A DNA stretch of 64,000 bases from Treponema sp. (GCA_009784935.1 WQXI01000002.1:85866-149865), one strand, 5' to 3'. Counted from the stretch's first letter, positions 16,769-26,132 are shown. Numbers and translations are program-made. Notes: generated from the letters alone by a model not told the origin.

Positions 16769-17362
16769 ATGGCTCTGGCAGTCGAGCACGATAAAAGACG
16801 AAAAAAGATTTTAGAAAAAGCACTTGTTGTTTTTATGGATGACGGCTTTGAAAACGCCACCTTCCAGAAAATTGCCGACAAGTGCGGGATAACAAGAACC
16901 ATATTATATCTCTATTTTAAGAATAAAAGAGAAATCTTTTCTTTTAGCATAAAACAGCTTTTATCGAATGTCGAAGATAAAATTAATGACATTCGTTCTA
17001 ATGATTCATTAAACAGCGTAGATAAAATCACCAAAGTGCTTTTGGCGGTTATTAAACAGCTGGAGCAAAACAGGCAGCTTCTTTCTATCGTTCTCGATTA
17101 TCTTCTGCATATTTCCAAGAGCGACCTTGATCCAGAAGAAAAGGTCCGCCGCAAAACAGTAAGGATTCATCGTATTCTGTCTTCTATGGTTATAGAGGGC
17201 ATTAAATCGGGCGAATTAAAAAAAACCAATGTAAAAGTTACCCACGACTACCTCTTTAGTTTTTTAGAATCCGCTATTTTTCAGCTGATAGTTTTAAAGC
17301 GCAAAAACCTTGACGAATTAAGGCAGGTCATTACTTTTGCGGTTAATCAACTTGCTATTTAA
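16769..17362 (+). CDS. TetR/AcrR-family transcriptional regulator
   Basis: The N-terminal about 55 residues form the TetR helix-turn-helix (RKKILEKALVVFMDDGFENATFQKIADKCGITRTILYLYFKNKREIF, about 11-57). A helical ligand-binding and dimerisation domain of usual length follows (197 residues total). The ligand cannot be told. A GGAGAG ribosome-binding site precedes ATG 16769. Its 3' end overlaps the convergent hybrid kinase gene by eight bases, and no divergent target gene is adjacent. Confidence 0.9.
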   Translation: MALAVEHDKRRKKILEKALVVFMDDGFENATFQKIADKCGITRTILYLYFKNKREIFSFSIKQLLSNVEDKINDIRSNDSLNSVDKITKVLLAVIKQLEQNRQLLSIVLDYLLHISKSDLDPEEKVRRKTVRIHRILSSMVIEGIKSGELKKTNVKVTHDYLFSFLESAIFQLIVLKRKNLDELRQVITFAVNQLAI

Positions 17363-19241
17363 GGTAAAAATTCAGCTTTTCCATAATAATTTCCAGATCC
17401 AGCGGTTTTCCGAGGTGGTCGTCCATGCCTGCTTTTAGGCAGTGTTCGATGTCTTCTTTGAACACGTTTGCGGTCATTGCAATAATTGGAATCCGCCTAT
17501 GCGGATTCCAATTATTGCTGCGAGTTTCACCGTAGGTGAAACTCGTGCTGTCTTCTACTTGCTTCGCAAACTCCATACTGTCATTGGTTAAATCTGGGTT
17601 AGGGTTATCCTTCAATCTAAGTGGATTTTGGCGGATTTTGTCTTCGTACATTCTTATTCTGCGCGTTGCTTCGTAGCCGTCCATGCCGGGCATATGAATA
17701 TCCATAAAAATTATATTGTATCTATATGGTTCATCTATAAACATTTCTACAGCCAGCAGTCCGTTTTCGGCACAGTCGATATTTATTTTGGTCGATTCTA
17801 AAAGCATTAGTACAATCTCACGGTTTATTTCCATATCTTCTACAAGCAAAATTCTGAATTCAGAATAATCTTCTATTGCCGGCACGGGTTTTATTTGCTT
17901 CTTTTCTTCGTTTATAGATATATCTTGTTGTTGATCATTCTTTTGACTGCGGCGGGTTTGCATTGTAAACGAAAAAGCAGAACCCTTATTGTTTTCCGAT
18001 TCCACCCAGATTTTTCCCCCCATCATTTCTACAAAGCTTTTTGAAATAGAAAGTCCAAGCCCTGTGCCGCCGTATTTACGCGAAGTACTGGATTCTGCCT
18101 GATGAAAAGACTGAAACAAATGCGTTTGATGTTCTTTACTTATTCCAATTCCTGTATCTGTTACAGAAATTTTTATTGTGCAAACGCCGTTTTCTTCGCC
18201 GAGGAATTGTGTATTCAAATTGATAGAACCCTTCTCAGGGGTAAATTTTACCGCATTGCCGAGAAGATTTGTTATAACCTGCGAAATACGCTGGTCATCG
18301 CCTATCATTATTTTTGGAATATTTTTATCGATTTGTACTGTTAGTTTCTGATGTTTTTCTGTCACACGAAAGTTAACTACATTTACCGCTTTATTGATTG
18401 TTTTTTCAAAGTTAAACTCTACAGGCACAAGTTCAAACTTTTTGGCTTCTATTTTTGACATATCCAATATATCGTTTATTACCCCAAGCAAGTGTGTCGA
18501 AGCATCTCCTATTTTATCCAATGCATAATTTTTTCGCTTTACATCATGGGTTTTTTTTGCAATTGCAGTCATGTTAATTATCGCATTCATTGGGGTGCGC
18601 ATTTCGTGGCTCATGTTAGAAAGAAACTCACTCTTTGCCTTGCTGGCTGCTGTAAGCTCTGTGACAGCGTTTTTTAATTTTGTATTGTATGTATCAAGCA
18701 TAATCGCGCCTGCTATCGTGCTTGCCGCAACCGCAATAAAGCTCTTTTGGTTATCTGTCCATTCGCGCGGCGTTTTGCATTGTTCTATTATTAACACACC
18801 CCACAATTTACCTTCTACATAAAGCGGAGCGCAGATAAAGGCAGAAACATTATCGTCTACAAATCTGCAAAAACTGCTTGTTTTGCTTGCCGCTGTATCA
18901 ACACAGGAAATTACCGGCAGTGTGGAGTTGTCGTATAGTCTTTCGGGAAAACATGTTTTTATGAGTTCGTGTACATTCAGCTTTATTCTATCCGGCGTTT
19001 TAATGTCTTCAGAGTTACAGTCTTTAGAACTTTGGTCTGCAGACCAATGGTATGTTAAATCAGTATCCTTGTTTTGATCATCTAAACAGTAAATCGCAAC
19101 GCTGGAAACATTAAAATAGTTCCCCAGTTTGGCAATTGCTTTGTTTACCAGCATTTGCGTATTGTCAGAAGAAATAAAACTTCTTGAGATTTCGGATATT
19201 AGTTCCTGCTGTCCAAGACGCTCCTTTAATTCTTCATTCAT
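17355..19241 (-). CDS. Hybrid histidine kinase, GAF-HisKA-HATPase-REC
   Basis: The 628-residue protein has no membrane segment. A GAF sensor domain (about 15-185) is followed by a HisKA domain with phospho-acceptor SNMSHEMRTPMNA (about 208-220), a HATPase domain (GTGLGLSISKSFVEMMGG) and a C-terminal receiver (about 465-625) with acceptor Asp in IIFMDIHMPGMDG. The receiver carries an unusual insertion of roughly 45 residues between its IRMYED helix and the IPIIAMTANV strand. Part of that insertion is encoded by two tandem palindromes (17481-17545). The paralogue at 42284 has a shorter related insertion at the same place. Convergent with the TetR gene. Confidence 0.93.
   Translation of the reverse strand: MNEELKERLGQQELISEISRSFISSDNTQMLVNKAIAKLGNYFNVSSVAIYCLDDQNKDTDLTYHWSADQSSKDCNSEDIKTPDRIKLNVHELIKTCFPERLYDNSTLPVISCVDTAASKTSSFCRFVDDNVSAFICAPLYVEGKLWGVLIIEQCKTPREWTDNQKSFIAVAASTIAGAIMLDTYNTKLKNAVTELTAASKAKSEFLSNMSHEMRTPMNAIINMTAIAKKTHDVKRKNYALDKIGDASTHLLGVINDILDMSKIEAKKFELVPVEFNFEKTINKAVNVVNFRVTEKHQKLTVQIDKNIPKIMIGDDQRISQVITNLLGNAVKFTPEKGSINLNTQFLGEENGVCTIKISVTDTGIGISKEHQTHLFQSFHQAESSTSRKYGGTGLGLSISKSFVEMMGGKIWVESENNKGSAFSFTMQTRRSQKNDQQQDISINEEKKQIKPVPAIEDYSEFRILLVEDMEINREIVLMLLESTKINIDCAENGLLAVEMFIDEPYRYNIIFMDIHMPGMDGYEATRRIRMYEDKIRQNPLRLKDNPNPDLTNDSMEFAKQVEDSTSFTYGETRSNNWNPHRRIPIIAMTANVFKEDIEHCLKAGMDDHLGKPLDLEIIMEKLNFYLK
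17481..17516. repeat. In-frame palindrome, 16-base arms, inside receiver domain
   Basis: The arm AATAATTGGAATCCGC, loop CTAT and exact reverse complement lie inside the hybrid kinase gene. On the coding strand one arm encodes part of the conserved RIPIIA strand, and the other encodes NNWNPH just before it. The extra arm therefore looks like an inverted copy of the conserved codons. Confidence 0.9.
17521..17545. repeat. In-frame palindrome, 11-base arms, inside receiver domain
   Basis: CGAGTTTCACC, loop GTA and the exact reverse complement, four bases from the palindrome at 17481. It encodes SFTYGETR in the insertion of the kinase receiver domain. The gene frame stays open across both. Confidence 0.9.
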
Positions 19242-19279
19242 GGCTTGATTTTTCCCTCTATATAAAAGATAATATATTT

Positions 19280-19561
19280 ATGGACACAGGACAAATGATA
19301 TTTGTTTCTAGTCAGCTCATTCTTGGTGCAATTGGCGCATTTTTGGCTATTTTGTTGTGGCCTAAGATAAGAGATGCAGCATGGATGTTGGTTATTTTTG
19401 GAGTTATTGTAGCATATATCGAAACAGTTTATTCTGTTCTTAAGGATTTTGGCATAGTGGGCGACGGATTTTTATCGTTTATTCTGCCTGTAGTACGCAT
19501 GACCTTTTTTATAAGCGCATTTGCGATAATGGTTTACAAACAATCAAGGAGAGATTTATGA
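19280..19561 (+). CDS. Small membrane protein, unknown
   Basis: Starting at ATG 19280 the 93-residue protein has three predicted membrane helices (QLILGAIGAFLAILLW, AAWMLVIFGVIVAYIETVY and FILPVVRMTFFISAFAIMVY) and a short basic tail. An upstream in-frame extension into the divergent kinase gene is not needed. Its stop overlaps the start of the next gene in ATGA, so the two are probably translated together and may form a complex. No family recognised. Confidence 0.7.
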   Translation: MDTGQMIFVSSQLILGAIGAFLAILLWPKIRDAAWMLVIFGVIVAYIETVYSVLKDFGIVGDGFLSFILPVVRMTFFISAFAIMVYKQSRRDL

Positions 19562-19797
19562 AATCAGCAGTCATAGGAATTATTGTCATTGCAGCCGCAG
19601 TTTATGCGATCCTGCCGCAGGGGATTTGCGGTATCGAATATTCCGGGCTTGGATGGGGACAACATGTATTAAACTTTCTTAAAGGCGGCGTTCCTGTAGT
19701 GGCGATTCTGCTTGGTATTGTTGCTGTATTTATCGGTATTGCTGACATCAAAGACCGCGCAGAAGCAAAAAGAGAAAGTCAGGATAGCGACGCATAG
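19558..19797 (+). CDS. Small membrane protein, unknown
   Basis: This 79-residue protein has two hydrophobic helices (VIGIIVIAAAVYAILP and VPVVAILLGIVAVFIGIAD). They are separated by a Gly-rich periplasmic or cytoplasmic loop, and a charged C-terminal tail (DRAEAKRESQDSDA) follows. GGAG lies just upstream of its ATG, which overlaps the stop codon of the preceding small membrane gene. The tight coupling suggests a joint role at the membrane, but nothing in the sequence identifies it. Confidence 0.7.
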   Translation: MKSAVIGIIVIAAAVYAILPQGICGIEYSGLGWGQHVLNFLKGGVPVVAILLGIVAVFIGIADIKDRAEAKRESQDSDA

Positions 19798-19842
19798 CGG
19801 CGCACCGCCCAAGAAAGCTAGCGCACCTGTTCCAGCAAAGAG

Positions 19843-20631
19843 TTATCCGAGAAAAACTGTTCCCTTTTGAGCGCCGGAGACGAGCGCTTCTATACAGCGG
19901 GGTTTTCCGCCGTTTGTAAGAATTGCAGGAATGCCGTAAGATAAAGATAATTTTGCCGCATCCAATTTTGTCGCTATGCCGCCTGTGCCAAAACTATTTG
20001 CCGCGCCTATCGTAATATTCTTTTCTATCAAACTTATGTCTTTTACTTCTTCGACGAGCGCAGCGTTAGTAAACTCTTTTGGGTTTTTATCAAATAGTCC
20101 GTCAATGTCGCTTAAAAGAATTAATAAGTCTGCGCTCCAGAGAATTGCAGAGCGCGCGGCTAGAGTGTCATTATCGCCGATTTTTATTTCTTCTACAGAG
20201 ACTGTATCGTTCTCGTTTATGATAGGGACTATTCCTTCGTCAACAAGCGTAAAGAGAGTATTGCGCATATTTAATGTTCTGTTTGCGTCGTTAAAATCTT
20301 CGCGCGTTAAAAGTATCTGCGCAATATGAAGACTGTGCGGTTCAAACGCGCGCCGCCATGCCTTCATAAGCTGTACCTGTCCCACTGCGCATAATGCCTG
20401 CCTGTAGTGAATGTCTTTTTTGCGCGCCCATTTGTCCATTGCAGAAAGACCGGCTACCTGCGCGCCGGAAGAAACAACAACAATTTGCTTGCCTTTTTTT
20501 ATAAGAGCTGCAGCCTGTTCTGCAAACTCATCAAGAAACGAAAAGTTGAATTTTCCGTCTATGTCTGCGAGTGTATTGGAGCCGATTTTTATAACTATTT
20601 TTCTTGCGTCTGCTATTAAATTTGTGATCAT
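19843..20631 (-). CDS. proB: Glutamate 5-kinase
   Basis: ProB phosphorylates glutamate as the first step of proline synthesis. The 262 residues hold the amino-acid kinase fold with IVIKIGSNTL at the N-terminus, VSSGAQVAGL, the ENDTVSVEEIKIGDNDTLAA nucleotide/substrate motif and a GTGGIATKLDAAK segment. The C-terminal PUA domain of E. coli ProB (367 residues) is absent, as in many short bacterial forms. It lies eight bases after proA in one minus-strand operon. Confidence 0.95.
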   Translation of the reverse strand: MITNLIADARKIVIKIGSNTLADIDGKFNFSFLDEFAEQAAALIKKGKQIVVVSSGAQVAGLSAMDKWARKKDIHYRQALCAVGQVQLMKAWRRAFEPHSLHIAQILLTREDFNDANRTLNMRNTLFTLVDEGIVPIINENDTVSVEEIKIGDNDTLAARSAILWSADLLILLSDIDGLFDKNPKEFTNAALVEEVKDISLIEKNITIGAANSFGTGGIATKLDAAKLSLSYGIPAILTNGGKPRCIEALVSGAQKGTVFLG

Positions 20632-20639
20632 TTTGTTTC

Positions 20640-21932
20640 CTAAACGCGTATTTGACCGCTTCCTGTTACAAGGTACTTTATTGTTGTAAGCGCTTCAAGC
20701 CCCATTGGTCCTCTTGCATGAAACTTTTGAGTGCTTATCCCAAGCTCCGCGCCAAAACCAAACTCTCCGCCGTCTGTAAACCTTGTCGAAGCGTTTACAT
20801 ACACACAGGCTGCGTCGACTTGCGCGCGGAATAATTCTGCGGCTTTTAAATTGTTTGTTAAAATAGCCTCTGAATGTTTTGTTCCGTACCTGTTGATATG
20901 AGTTATTGCTTCTTCGCATGAGGCAGCAGTTTTTACAGCGAGGATATTGTCAAGGAACTCTGTTCCCCAGTCTTCTTCTGCCGCGTCTTTTAACGCAAGT
21001 CCCGCAGGTATAGCGCCAGGCGCTGCGCCGATTGCCGATTTTGATTCACTGTCGCATCGCAGTTCGCATTTGCCTGTTAGAGCAGCCGCTATTTTTGGCA
21101 TGAGCGTATTTAATGCGTCTCTGTGTACAAGCAGAGTCTCTACTGCATTGCATACGCCGGGTTTTTGCAGTTTTGCGTTTAAGATAATCTCAATTGCGGT
21201 ATTAATGCCTGCCCCGGTTTCTAAAAACGAAGGTTCAATATAAATGTGGCAGTTGCCTTCGCCTGTTTCGATTACAGGAACGCGCGCGTTTTCTACGACA
21301 CGGCGGATCAGGTCATGTCCTCCGCGCGGGAGCACAGCGTCGATATATTCGCGCGCTTTGAGTATTACGTCAACTTCGTCTCTGCTGCCTGACTGCGCAA
21401 GAGCGACAGCGTCGGCTAATCCGCCGCCTGCGGTTAGTCCCGCTTTGATAGCTTTGACCAGTTCTTTGTTGGATTCCAGCGCAGACGAAGAGCCGCGTAA
21501 AAGAATCGAACAGCCGGCTTTGTAGGCAAGAGCGGCGCAGTCTGCTGTAACATTGGGGCGTGATTCATAAATTATTGCCGCCACTCCCATGGGTACTGTA
21601 ACTTTTTCTATCTGTAAACCGTTAGGAATGGTCCAGCCTGTCTGCACCTTGCCTATTGGGTCTTCTTGTCTTATTACTATGTTGATTCCTTCGATTATAC
21701 CGTCTATTCGTTTGTCGTTTAGGAGCAGGCGATCCACAAGACTTTCTTTCATTCCGCTGTTGCGAGCTTTTTCGACATCACGGGCGTTCGCTTCTAGAAT
21801 GGCTTTTCTGTTTTTATCTATTTGATCAGCGGCGGCGGCAAGCGCTTTATCCTTTTCCGCGCGGTTTTGTACCGCAAGTTTCGCCTGCGCTTGTTTTAGA
21901 GAAATAAAGATGGAATCCAGTGAATCTGACAT
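20640..21932 (-). CDS. proA: Gamma-glutamyl phosphate reductase
   Basis: ProA reduces gamma-glutamyl phosphate to the semialdehyde with NADPH, the second step of proline synthesis. The 430-residue protein shows the aldehyde-dehydrogenase fold with the catalytic Cys in LQKPGVCNAVETLLV (about residue 260) and conserved ESRPNVTADCAALA and PRGGHDLI segments. It precedes proB. A promoter ends only six bases before its ATG (21939-21967), so the message is probably leaderless; no Shine-Dalgarno sequence is visible. Confidence 0.96.
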   Translation of the reverse strand: MSDSLDSIFISLKQAQAKLAVQNRAEKDKALAAAADQIDKNRKAILEANARDVEKARNSGMKESLVDRLLLNDKRIDGIIEGINIVIRQEDPIGKVQTGWTIPNGLQIEKVTVPMGVAAIIYESRPNVTADCAALAYKAGCSILLRGSSSALESNKELVKAIKAGLTAGGGLADAVALAQSGSRDEVDVILKAREYIDAVLPRGGHDLIRRVVENARVPVIETGEGNCHIYIEPSFLETGAGINTAIEIILNAKLQKPGVCNAVETLLVHRDALNTLMPKIAAALTGKCELRCDSESKSAIGAAPGAIPAGLALKDAAEEDWGTEFLDNILAVKTAASCEEAITHINRYGTKHSEAILTNNLKAAELFRAQVDAACVYVNASTRFTDGGEFGFGAELGISTQKFHARGPMGLEALTTIKYLVTGSGQIRV

Positions 21933-21938
21933 TGTTTT

Positions 21939-21967
21939 ATTATGCCAAAATTAAATGTATTGAACAA
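21939..21967 (-). promoter_or_regulatory. proA promoter, predicted leaderless
   Basis: Minus-strand TTGTTC (21967-21962), a 17-base spacer and CATAAT (21944-21939). Six bases (AAAACA) then lead into ATG 21932, which would be at or next to the transcription start. Confidence 0.6.
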
Positions 21968-22014
21968 GTGGCGTTTTTATACAATCAATGCTATAATTTT
22001 ATTTGGAATTTTAT

Positions 22015-25000
22015 ATGAATATTAGAAATAAAATATTAATCCCAATGGTTGCCCTTACAATTGGCTGCTGTATTATTGTTCTTGTCTCTTCTATTCTCCT
22101 TTATAACAGGGAATTAAACGACGCGATATATAATAAAATAAATGTCGCCGCGATGGTTGCAGAGAACGAAATTGATAATTTAAAAGCAAACGCGCATATT
22201 GCCGCTCTTGGTATCGCTATTAATCCCGACCTGATAGAAGCTATGAGTTTTAATGATCGGGAAAAAATTCTTAGTACATCTAGAGCTCTTCAGGTTTTGG
22301 CTAAAATTGATTACTGTACGATTCTTGATTATGACGGAACTGTTTTAATAAGAACCCATGAACCGTATATTTACGGCGACAGTCTTGTTCATCTGCCTCA
22401 TGTAGAACAGGCATTGCGGGGAAACAGCGAATCTTATGTAGCGCAGGGCGTAACTGTGCGTCTTGGCGCATATGCGGGCGCGCCGATTTATGATGCCGAT
22501 AATAATTTGCTCGGCGTTGTATCTCTTGGGTACAGGCTGGATGATCCGGAGTTTACCCATAGAATAAAAAGGCTTACAGAGTGTGATATAGGAGTTTTCC
22601 TTAACGACGAGCGTATTGCTACAACACTTTTAAACGATGATGGATCATACGCGTTAGGCACAAAAGCGCCGGAAGAAATCAGCAATATAGTGCTTTCAGG
22701 GGAGCAGTATGTCGGAGAAATGCAGCTTTTGGATAAAAACGCAATCGCTGTCTTTCTCCCTGTGTTCGGCGCATATGACGAAGTAGTAGGAATGCTCTCC
22801 AAGGCTTATTTTACAATAGAAGAAACCAATAAAATATGGTTTTTTATTGTCAGCGGTATATTAATAACGCTTGTGGTATTAACTGCCTGTATATTAATTG
22901 CAAGATTTATTTCCAAAGTTGTCGAACGCCAGCTGGAAGGCATGATGAAAGAAATTCAGGATGCCGACGAAATAGCTCATAAAGCAATAACAGAAAAGAA
23001 TACGCTTGCCAACATTGGCAATATTATGAACGGGCTGGATACGATGATTTATGTTACAGATCCGGCTACGAGCGAAATTCTTTTTATGAATAATACAATG
23101 AAGGAACATTACGGAATCGAAGGTGATTGCGTTGGAAAATTGTGCTACAAGGTTTTACAAAAAGATTTGGATAAAAGATGTGATTTTTGCCCTTGTTATC
23201 AATTGGATAATGATCCGGAAAAAGCAGTTGTGTGGGAAGAGCATAGCTCTTTGACAAATCATATTTACCGGAACACGGACAGGTATATAAGCTGGTCAAA
23301 TAATAAAACAGTTCATATTCAGCACTCTGTTGATATGACAGAACTTATTGCCGCAAAAGATTTTGCCGAACACAGCAGCCGCTATAAGAGCGCGTTTCTT
23401 GCGATTATGAGCCATGAGATACGCACTCCTATGAACGCAATTTTGGGTATTGCCGAAATTCAACTGCGTGACGAAGTGCTCTCGGCAGATACAGAAGAGG
23501 CTTTTCAGAAAATCTATGAATCCGGAGATCTGCTGTTAAATATTATCAATGACATTCTTGACCTCTCTAAAATTGAAGCAGGCAAATTGGAATTGGCTCC
23601 TATAAAATATGATATTCCAAGCCTTGTAAATGATACCGCTCAGTTGATCCGCCTGCGCTACGAAAGCAAACCAATCGAATTGTTTATTGACGTAGATAAA
23701 AAAACGCCGATAGAATTGTTCGGCGATGAACTTCGTATTAAACAGGTGTTAAACAATATTCTTTCTAATGCATTTAAGTATACAAACGAAGGCAATGTCA
23801 AATTTTCTGTCTATTCCGAAAACATTGATGATGACGATTTGACAATCGTTTTTCGTATCAGCGATACCGGACAGGGTATGACAGCCGAACAGGTAGAAAA
23901 ACTTTTTGACGAGTACACGAGATTTAATATTGAAGCGAACCGCACTACTGTCGGGACTGGTCTTGGTATGAGTATTACACAGCGCCTTGTCAATTTAATG
24001 AACGGCAGAATAACTGTAGAAAGCGAAGTAGGCAAAGGTTCGGTGTTTAGCGTATACATTCCGCAGAAGCGTATAGGTACTGCCGTATGCGGAGCTGAGC
24101 TGTCCGAAAACTTAAGAAAGTTTAATTTTCAGAGCACTGCGATTACAAAGAAAACACAGTTTCTGCGCGAATACATGCCTTACGGCAGCGTTCTTATTGT
24201 TGATGATGTCGAATCGAATATTTATGTCGCAAAAGGCATGCTTGCGCCGTATGGATTAAAAATTGATGCGGTTACAAGCGGTTACGAAGCTATTGATTTT
24301 GTAAAGAGCGGTAATGTATACGATATAATTTTTATGGATCATATGATGCCTAAAATGGACGGAATAGAAGCTGTAAAAATTATCCGCGAATTTGGATATA
24401 AAAACAACATTATCGCGTTGACTGCCAATGCTCTGATCGGACGGGAAGAAATGTTTTTACAGCACGGTTTTGACGCGTTTATTTCCAAACCCATCGATTC
24501 GCGCCAGTTAAACCTTATATTAAATGAATACATACGAAACAAAAAGCCAAAAGAAGTTGTAGATGCCGCACGGAGCGAACAGAGAGAAAGAAAACAAAAA
24601 GATGACGGACAAGGCAAAGTGAGCTCGGTTGATATTATTAAGTCTTTTGTAAGAGACGCAGCAAGCGCTATAAGTGTTTTGGAAGGTTTAAATGCAAAAA
24701 TTGATAAACTTACCGATGATGAAATCTATATATACATTATTACTGTCCACGGCATTAAAAGCGCTCTTGCCAATGTGGGCGAGAGAAAATTGTCCGAGAT
24801 TGCGTTTAAACTGGAACTTGCCGGCAAAGATCGAAACTTTGCTCTGTTAACGGACAAAACCCATTCATTTATAGACTCATTAAAGTCTTTAGTTATAAAG
24901 TACAAACCAGAAGGCGAAGGGATGGATGTTACGCTTACAAGCGAAGATTTGGCATACTTGAGCGAAAAACTTGCAAATATAAAATCATCCTGCGATGTGC

Positions 25001-25161
25001 TTGATAAGCAGTCAGCAAAAGCTGCCTTAAAAGACATTAAACAGAAAGTATGGCCGCACCATATCGATACTGCGCTGGATCACATTGCGGTTCATCTTTT
25101 GCACAGCGAGTTTGACGAAGCCGCGAGCATGGCAGTTAAAACTGCTGAGTTTAACGAATAA
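22015..25161 (+). CDS. Membrane hybrid histidine kinase, Cache-PAS-HisKA-HATPase-REC-Hpt
   Basis: The 1048-residue sensor has two membrane helices (about 8-30 and 276-298) flanking a periplasmic Cache-like ligand domain. A PAS domain with a cysteine cluster (CYKVL and RCDFCPC, about 370-400) follows, which could bind metal or sense redox. Next come HisKA (IMSHEIRTPMNAIL), HATPase (GTGLGMSITQRLVNLMNG), a receiver (IIFMDHMMPKMDG) and a histidine phosphotransfer domain with VHGIKSALANVGE. It is a complete multistep phosphorelay on one chain. ATG 22015 is preferred over an upstream TTG at 22003. No partner regulator lies next to it. Confidence 0.93.
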   Translation: MNIRNKILIPMVALTIGCCIIVLVSSILLYNRELNDAIYNKINVAAMVAENEIDNLKANAHIAALGIAINPDLIEAMSFNDREKILSTSRALQVLAKIDYCTILDYDGTVLIRTHEPYIYGDSLVHLPHVEQALRGNSESYVAQGVTVRLGAYAGAPIYDADNNLLGVVSLGYRLDDPEFTHRIKRLTECDIGVFLNDERIATTLLNDDGSYALGTKAPEEISNIVLSGEQYVGEMQLLDKNAIAVFLPVFGAYDEVVGMLSKAYFTIEETNKIWFFIVSGILITLVVLTACILIARFISKVVERQLEGMMKEIQDADEIAHKAITEKNTLANIGNIMNGLDTMIYVTDPATSEILFMNNTMKEHYGIEGDCVGKLCYKVLQKDLDKRCDFCPCYQLDNDPEKAVVWEEHSSLTNHIYRNTDRYISWSNNKTVHIQHSVDMTELIAAKDFAEHSSRYKSAFLAIMSHEIRTPMNAILGIAEIQLRDEVLSADTEEAFQKIYESGDLLLNIINDILDLSKIEAGKLELAPIKYDIPSLVNDTAQLIRLRYESKPIELFIDVDKKTPIELFGDELRIKQVLNNILSNAFKYTNEGNVKFSVYSENIDDDDLTIVFRISDTGQGMTAEQVEKLFDEYTRFNIEANRTTVGTGLGMSITQRLVNLMNGRITVESEVGKGSVFSVYIPQKRIGTAVCGAELSENLRKFNFQSTAITKKTQFLREYMPYGSVLIVDDVESNIYVAKGMLAPYGLKIDAVTSGYEAIDFVKSGNVYDIIFMDHMMPKMDGIEAVKIIREFGYKNNIIALTANALIGREEMFLQHGFDAFISKPIDSRQLNLILNEYIRNKKPKEVVDAARSEQRERKQKDDGQGKVSSVDIIKSFVRDAASAISVLEGLNAKIDKLTDDEIYIYIITVHGIKSALANVGERKLSEIAFKLELAGKDRNFALLTDKTHSFIDSLKSLVIKYKPEGEGMDVTLTSEDLAYLSEKLANIKSSCDVLDKQSAKAALKDIKQKVWPHHIDTALDHIAVHLLHSEFDEAASMAVKTAEFNE

Positions 25162-25299
25162 CTAAGAGTCTGTTCTTTACCCTTAAAATGAGTATTTTAC
25201 TAAAAATATGCCGAAAATTAACTGGGAGTGAAATTTTCTATACATACTGATTGTTTTATTTTCAAATTTGTTATAAACTGACAGCAAGGAGTCAATTTA

Positions 25300-25536
25300 A
25301 TGCCATTTGCCGTAATTGAGAAAAATGCAGAAAAATCAGTTGGCTTAACGGTTGAAGAAATACGAAAAAGTTCGCCGGGCGAATTGAGGAATTTTTTGGA
25401 AGAAAAAAACAAGAAAAAATTCTCTTTTACAACTGAGTTTCCGGTGATAGGCCGGGGAAATGTATTGCGTGATAATATTATCACTACGGAACAAATTAAC
25501 AAGGAGATCGACAAGATACTTGCGCATTCAAAATGA
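25300..25536 (+). CDS. Small unknown protein, antitoxin-sized
   Basis: This 78-residue, highly charged protein contains KSVGLTVEEIRKSS and a C-terminal helix ITTEQINKEIDKILAHSK. I do not recognise the family. AAGGAG precedes ATG 25300. Its stop overlaps the next start (ATGA at 25533), so the two proteins are made in coupled fashion. Size, charge and pairing resemble a toxin-antitoxin or immunity cassette, but that is inference only. Confidence 0.65.
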   Translation: MPFAVIEKNAEKSVGLTVEEIRKSSPGELRNFLEEKNKKKFSFTTEFPVIGRGNVLRDNIITTEQINKEIDKILAHSK

Positions 25537-26132
25537 CAGAAAAAGATGTTTATAACTTTTACAATGAAAAAGTAAAAATACTATATAGTGAAATAGAAGC
25601 ACGAGAAAACACCTTACCGGTGGAGCTATTGTTTGAGATACACTCAGCTTTTGACCATTTAAAAAGATTTCACATTGACGGTGAACAAGAGAGCCAATGC
25701 GCCGATAGGGCGTTTTCACATCTCAAACGCGGAATGTTGGATGCGTTTAAACTAAAATTAAAATATCATAATAAAGACTATGAAAAATTACTAAAAATGA
25801 AAGCCGATTTGCATTTAATAGACAATGGGATGTTTTGGCCTTCATTATTAAGCAAAAGGACAGAAATTATTATACTTGCGAAAGAAGCCAGATTATATGA
25901 GGGGAAAAAAGAAATTGACGGTGCGTTTGATAATTGGTATAAAACATCTGAGCTTATAGACCAGTTTGAAAACGATTATTTTAAATCTCCAAAGATACAA
26001 TGGGCAAAAAAGCAATATTTATTCCGCCGTTTTACAAACGTTATTATTGGTCTTATTGTCGGTGTAATTGGCGGTATTATAGTGCAGTATTTTTTTCCAT
26101 ATTTTGGTAATTTTTTGTCCAAACTTAAATAA
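25533..26132 (+). CDS. Unknown helical protein with C-terminal membrane anchor
   Basis: The 199-residue protein is mostly helical and charged. It includes a His-rich segment HSAFDHLKRFHIDGEQESQ (about 30-48), and one C-terminal membrane helix (FTNVIIGLIVGVIGGIIVQYFF, about 168-190). This tail-anchor layout would place the soluble part in the cytoplasm. The family was not recognised; HEPN-like or effector roles are guesses. It is translationally coupled to the small gene upstream, and its last 114 bases overlap the convergent membrane-protein gene at 26019 on the other strand. Confidence 0.65.
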   Translation: MTEKDVYNFYNEKVKILYSEIEARENTLPVELLFEIHSAFDHLKRFHIDGEQESQCADRAFSHLKRGMLDAFKLKLKYHNKDYEKLLKMKADLHLIDNGMFWPSLLSKRTEIIILAKEARLYEGKKEIDGAFDNWYKTSELIDQFENDYFKSPKIQWAKKQYLFRRFTNVIIGLIVGVIGGIIVQYFFPYFGNFLSKLK

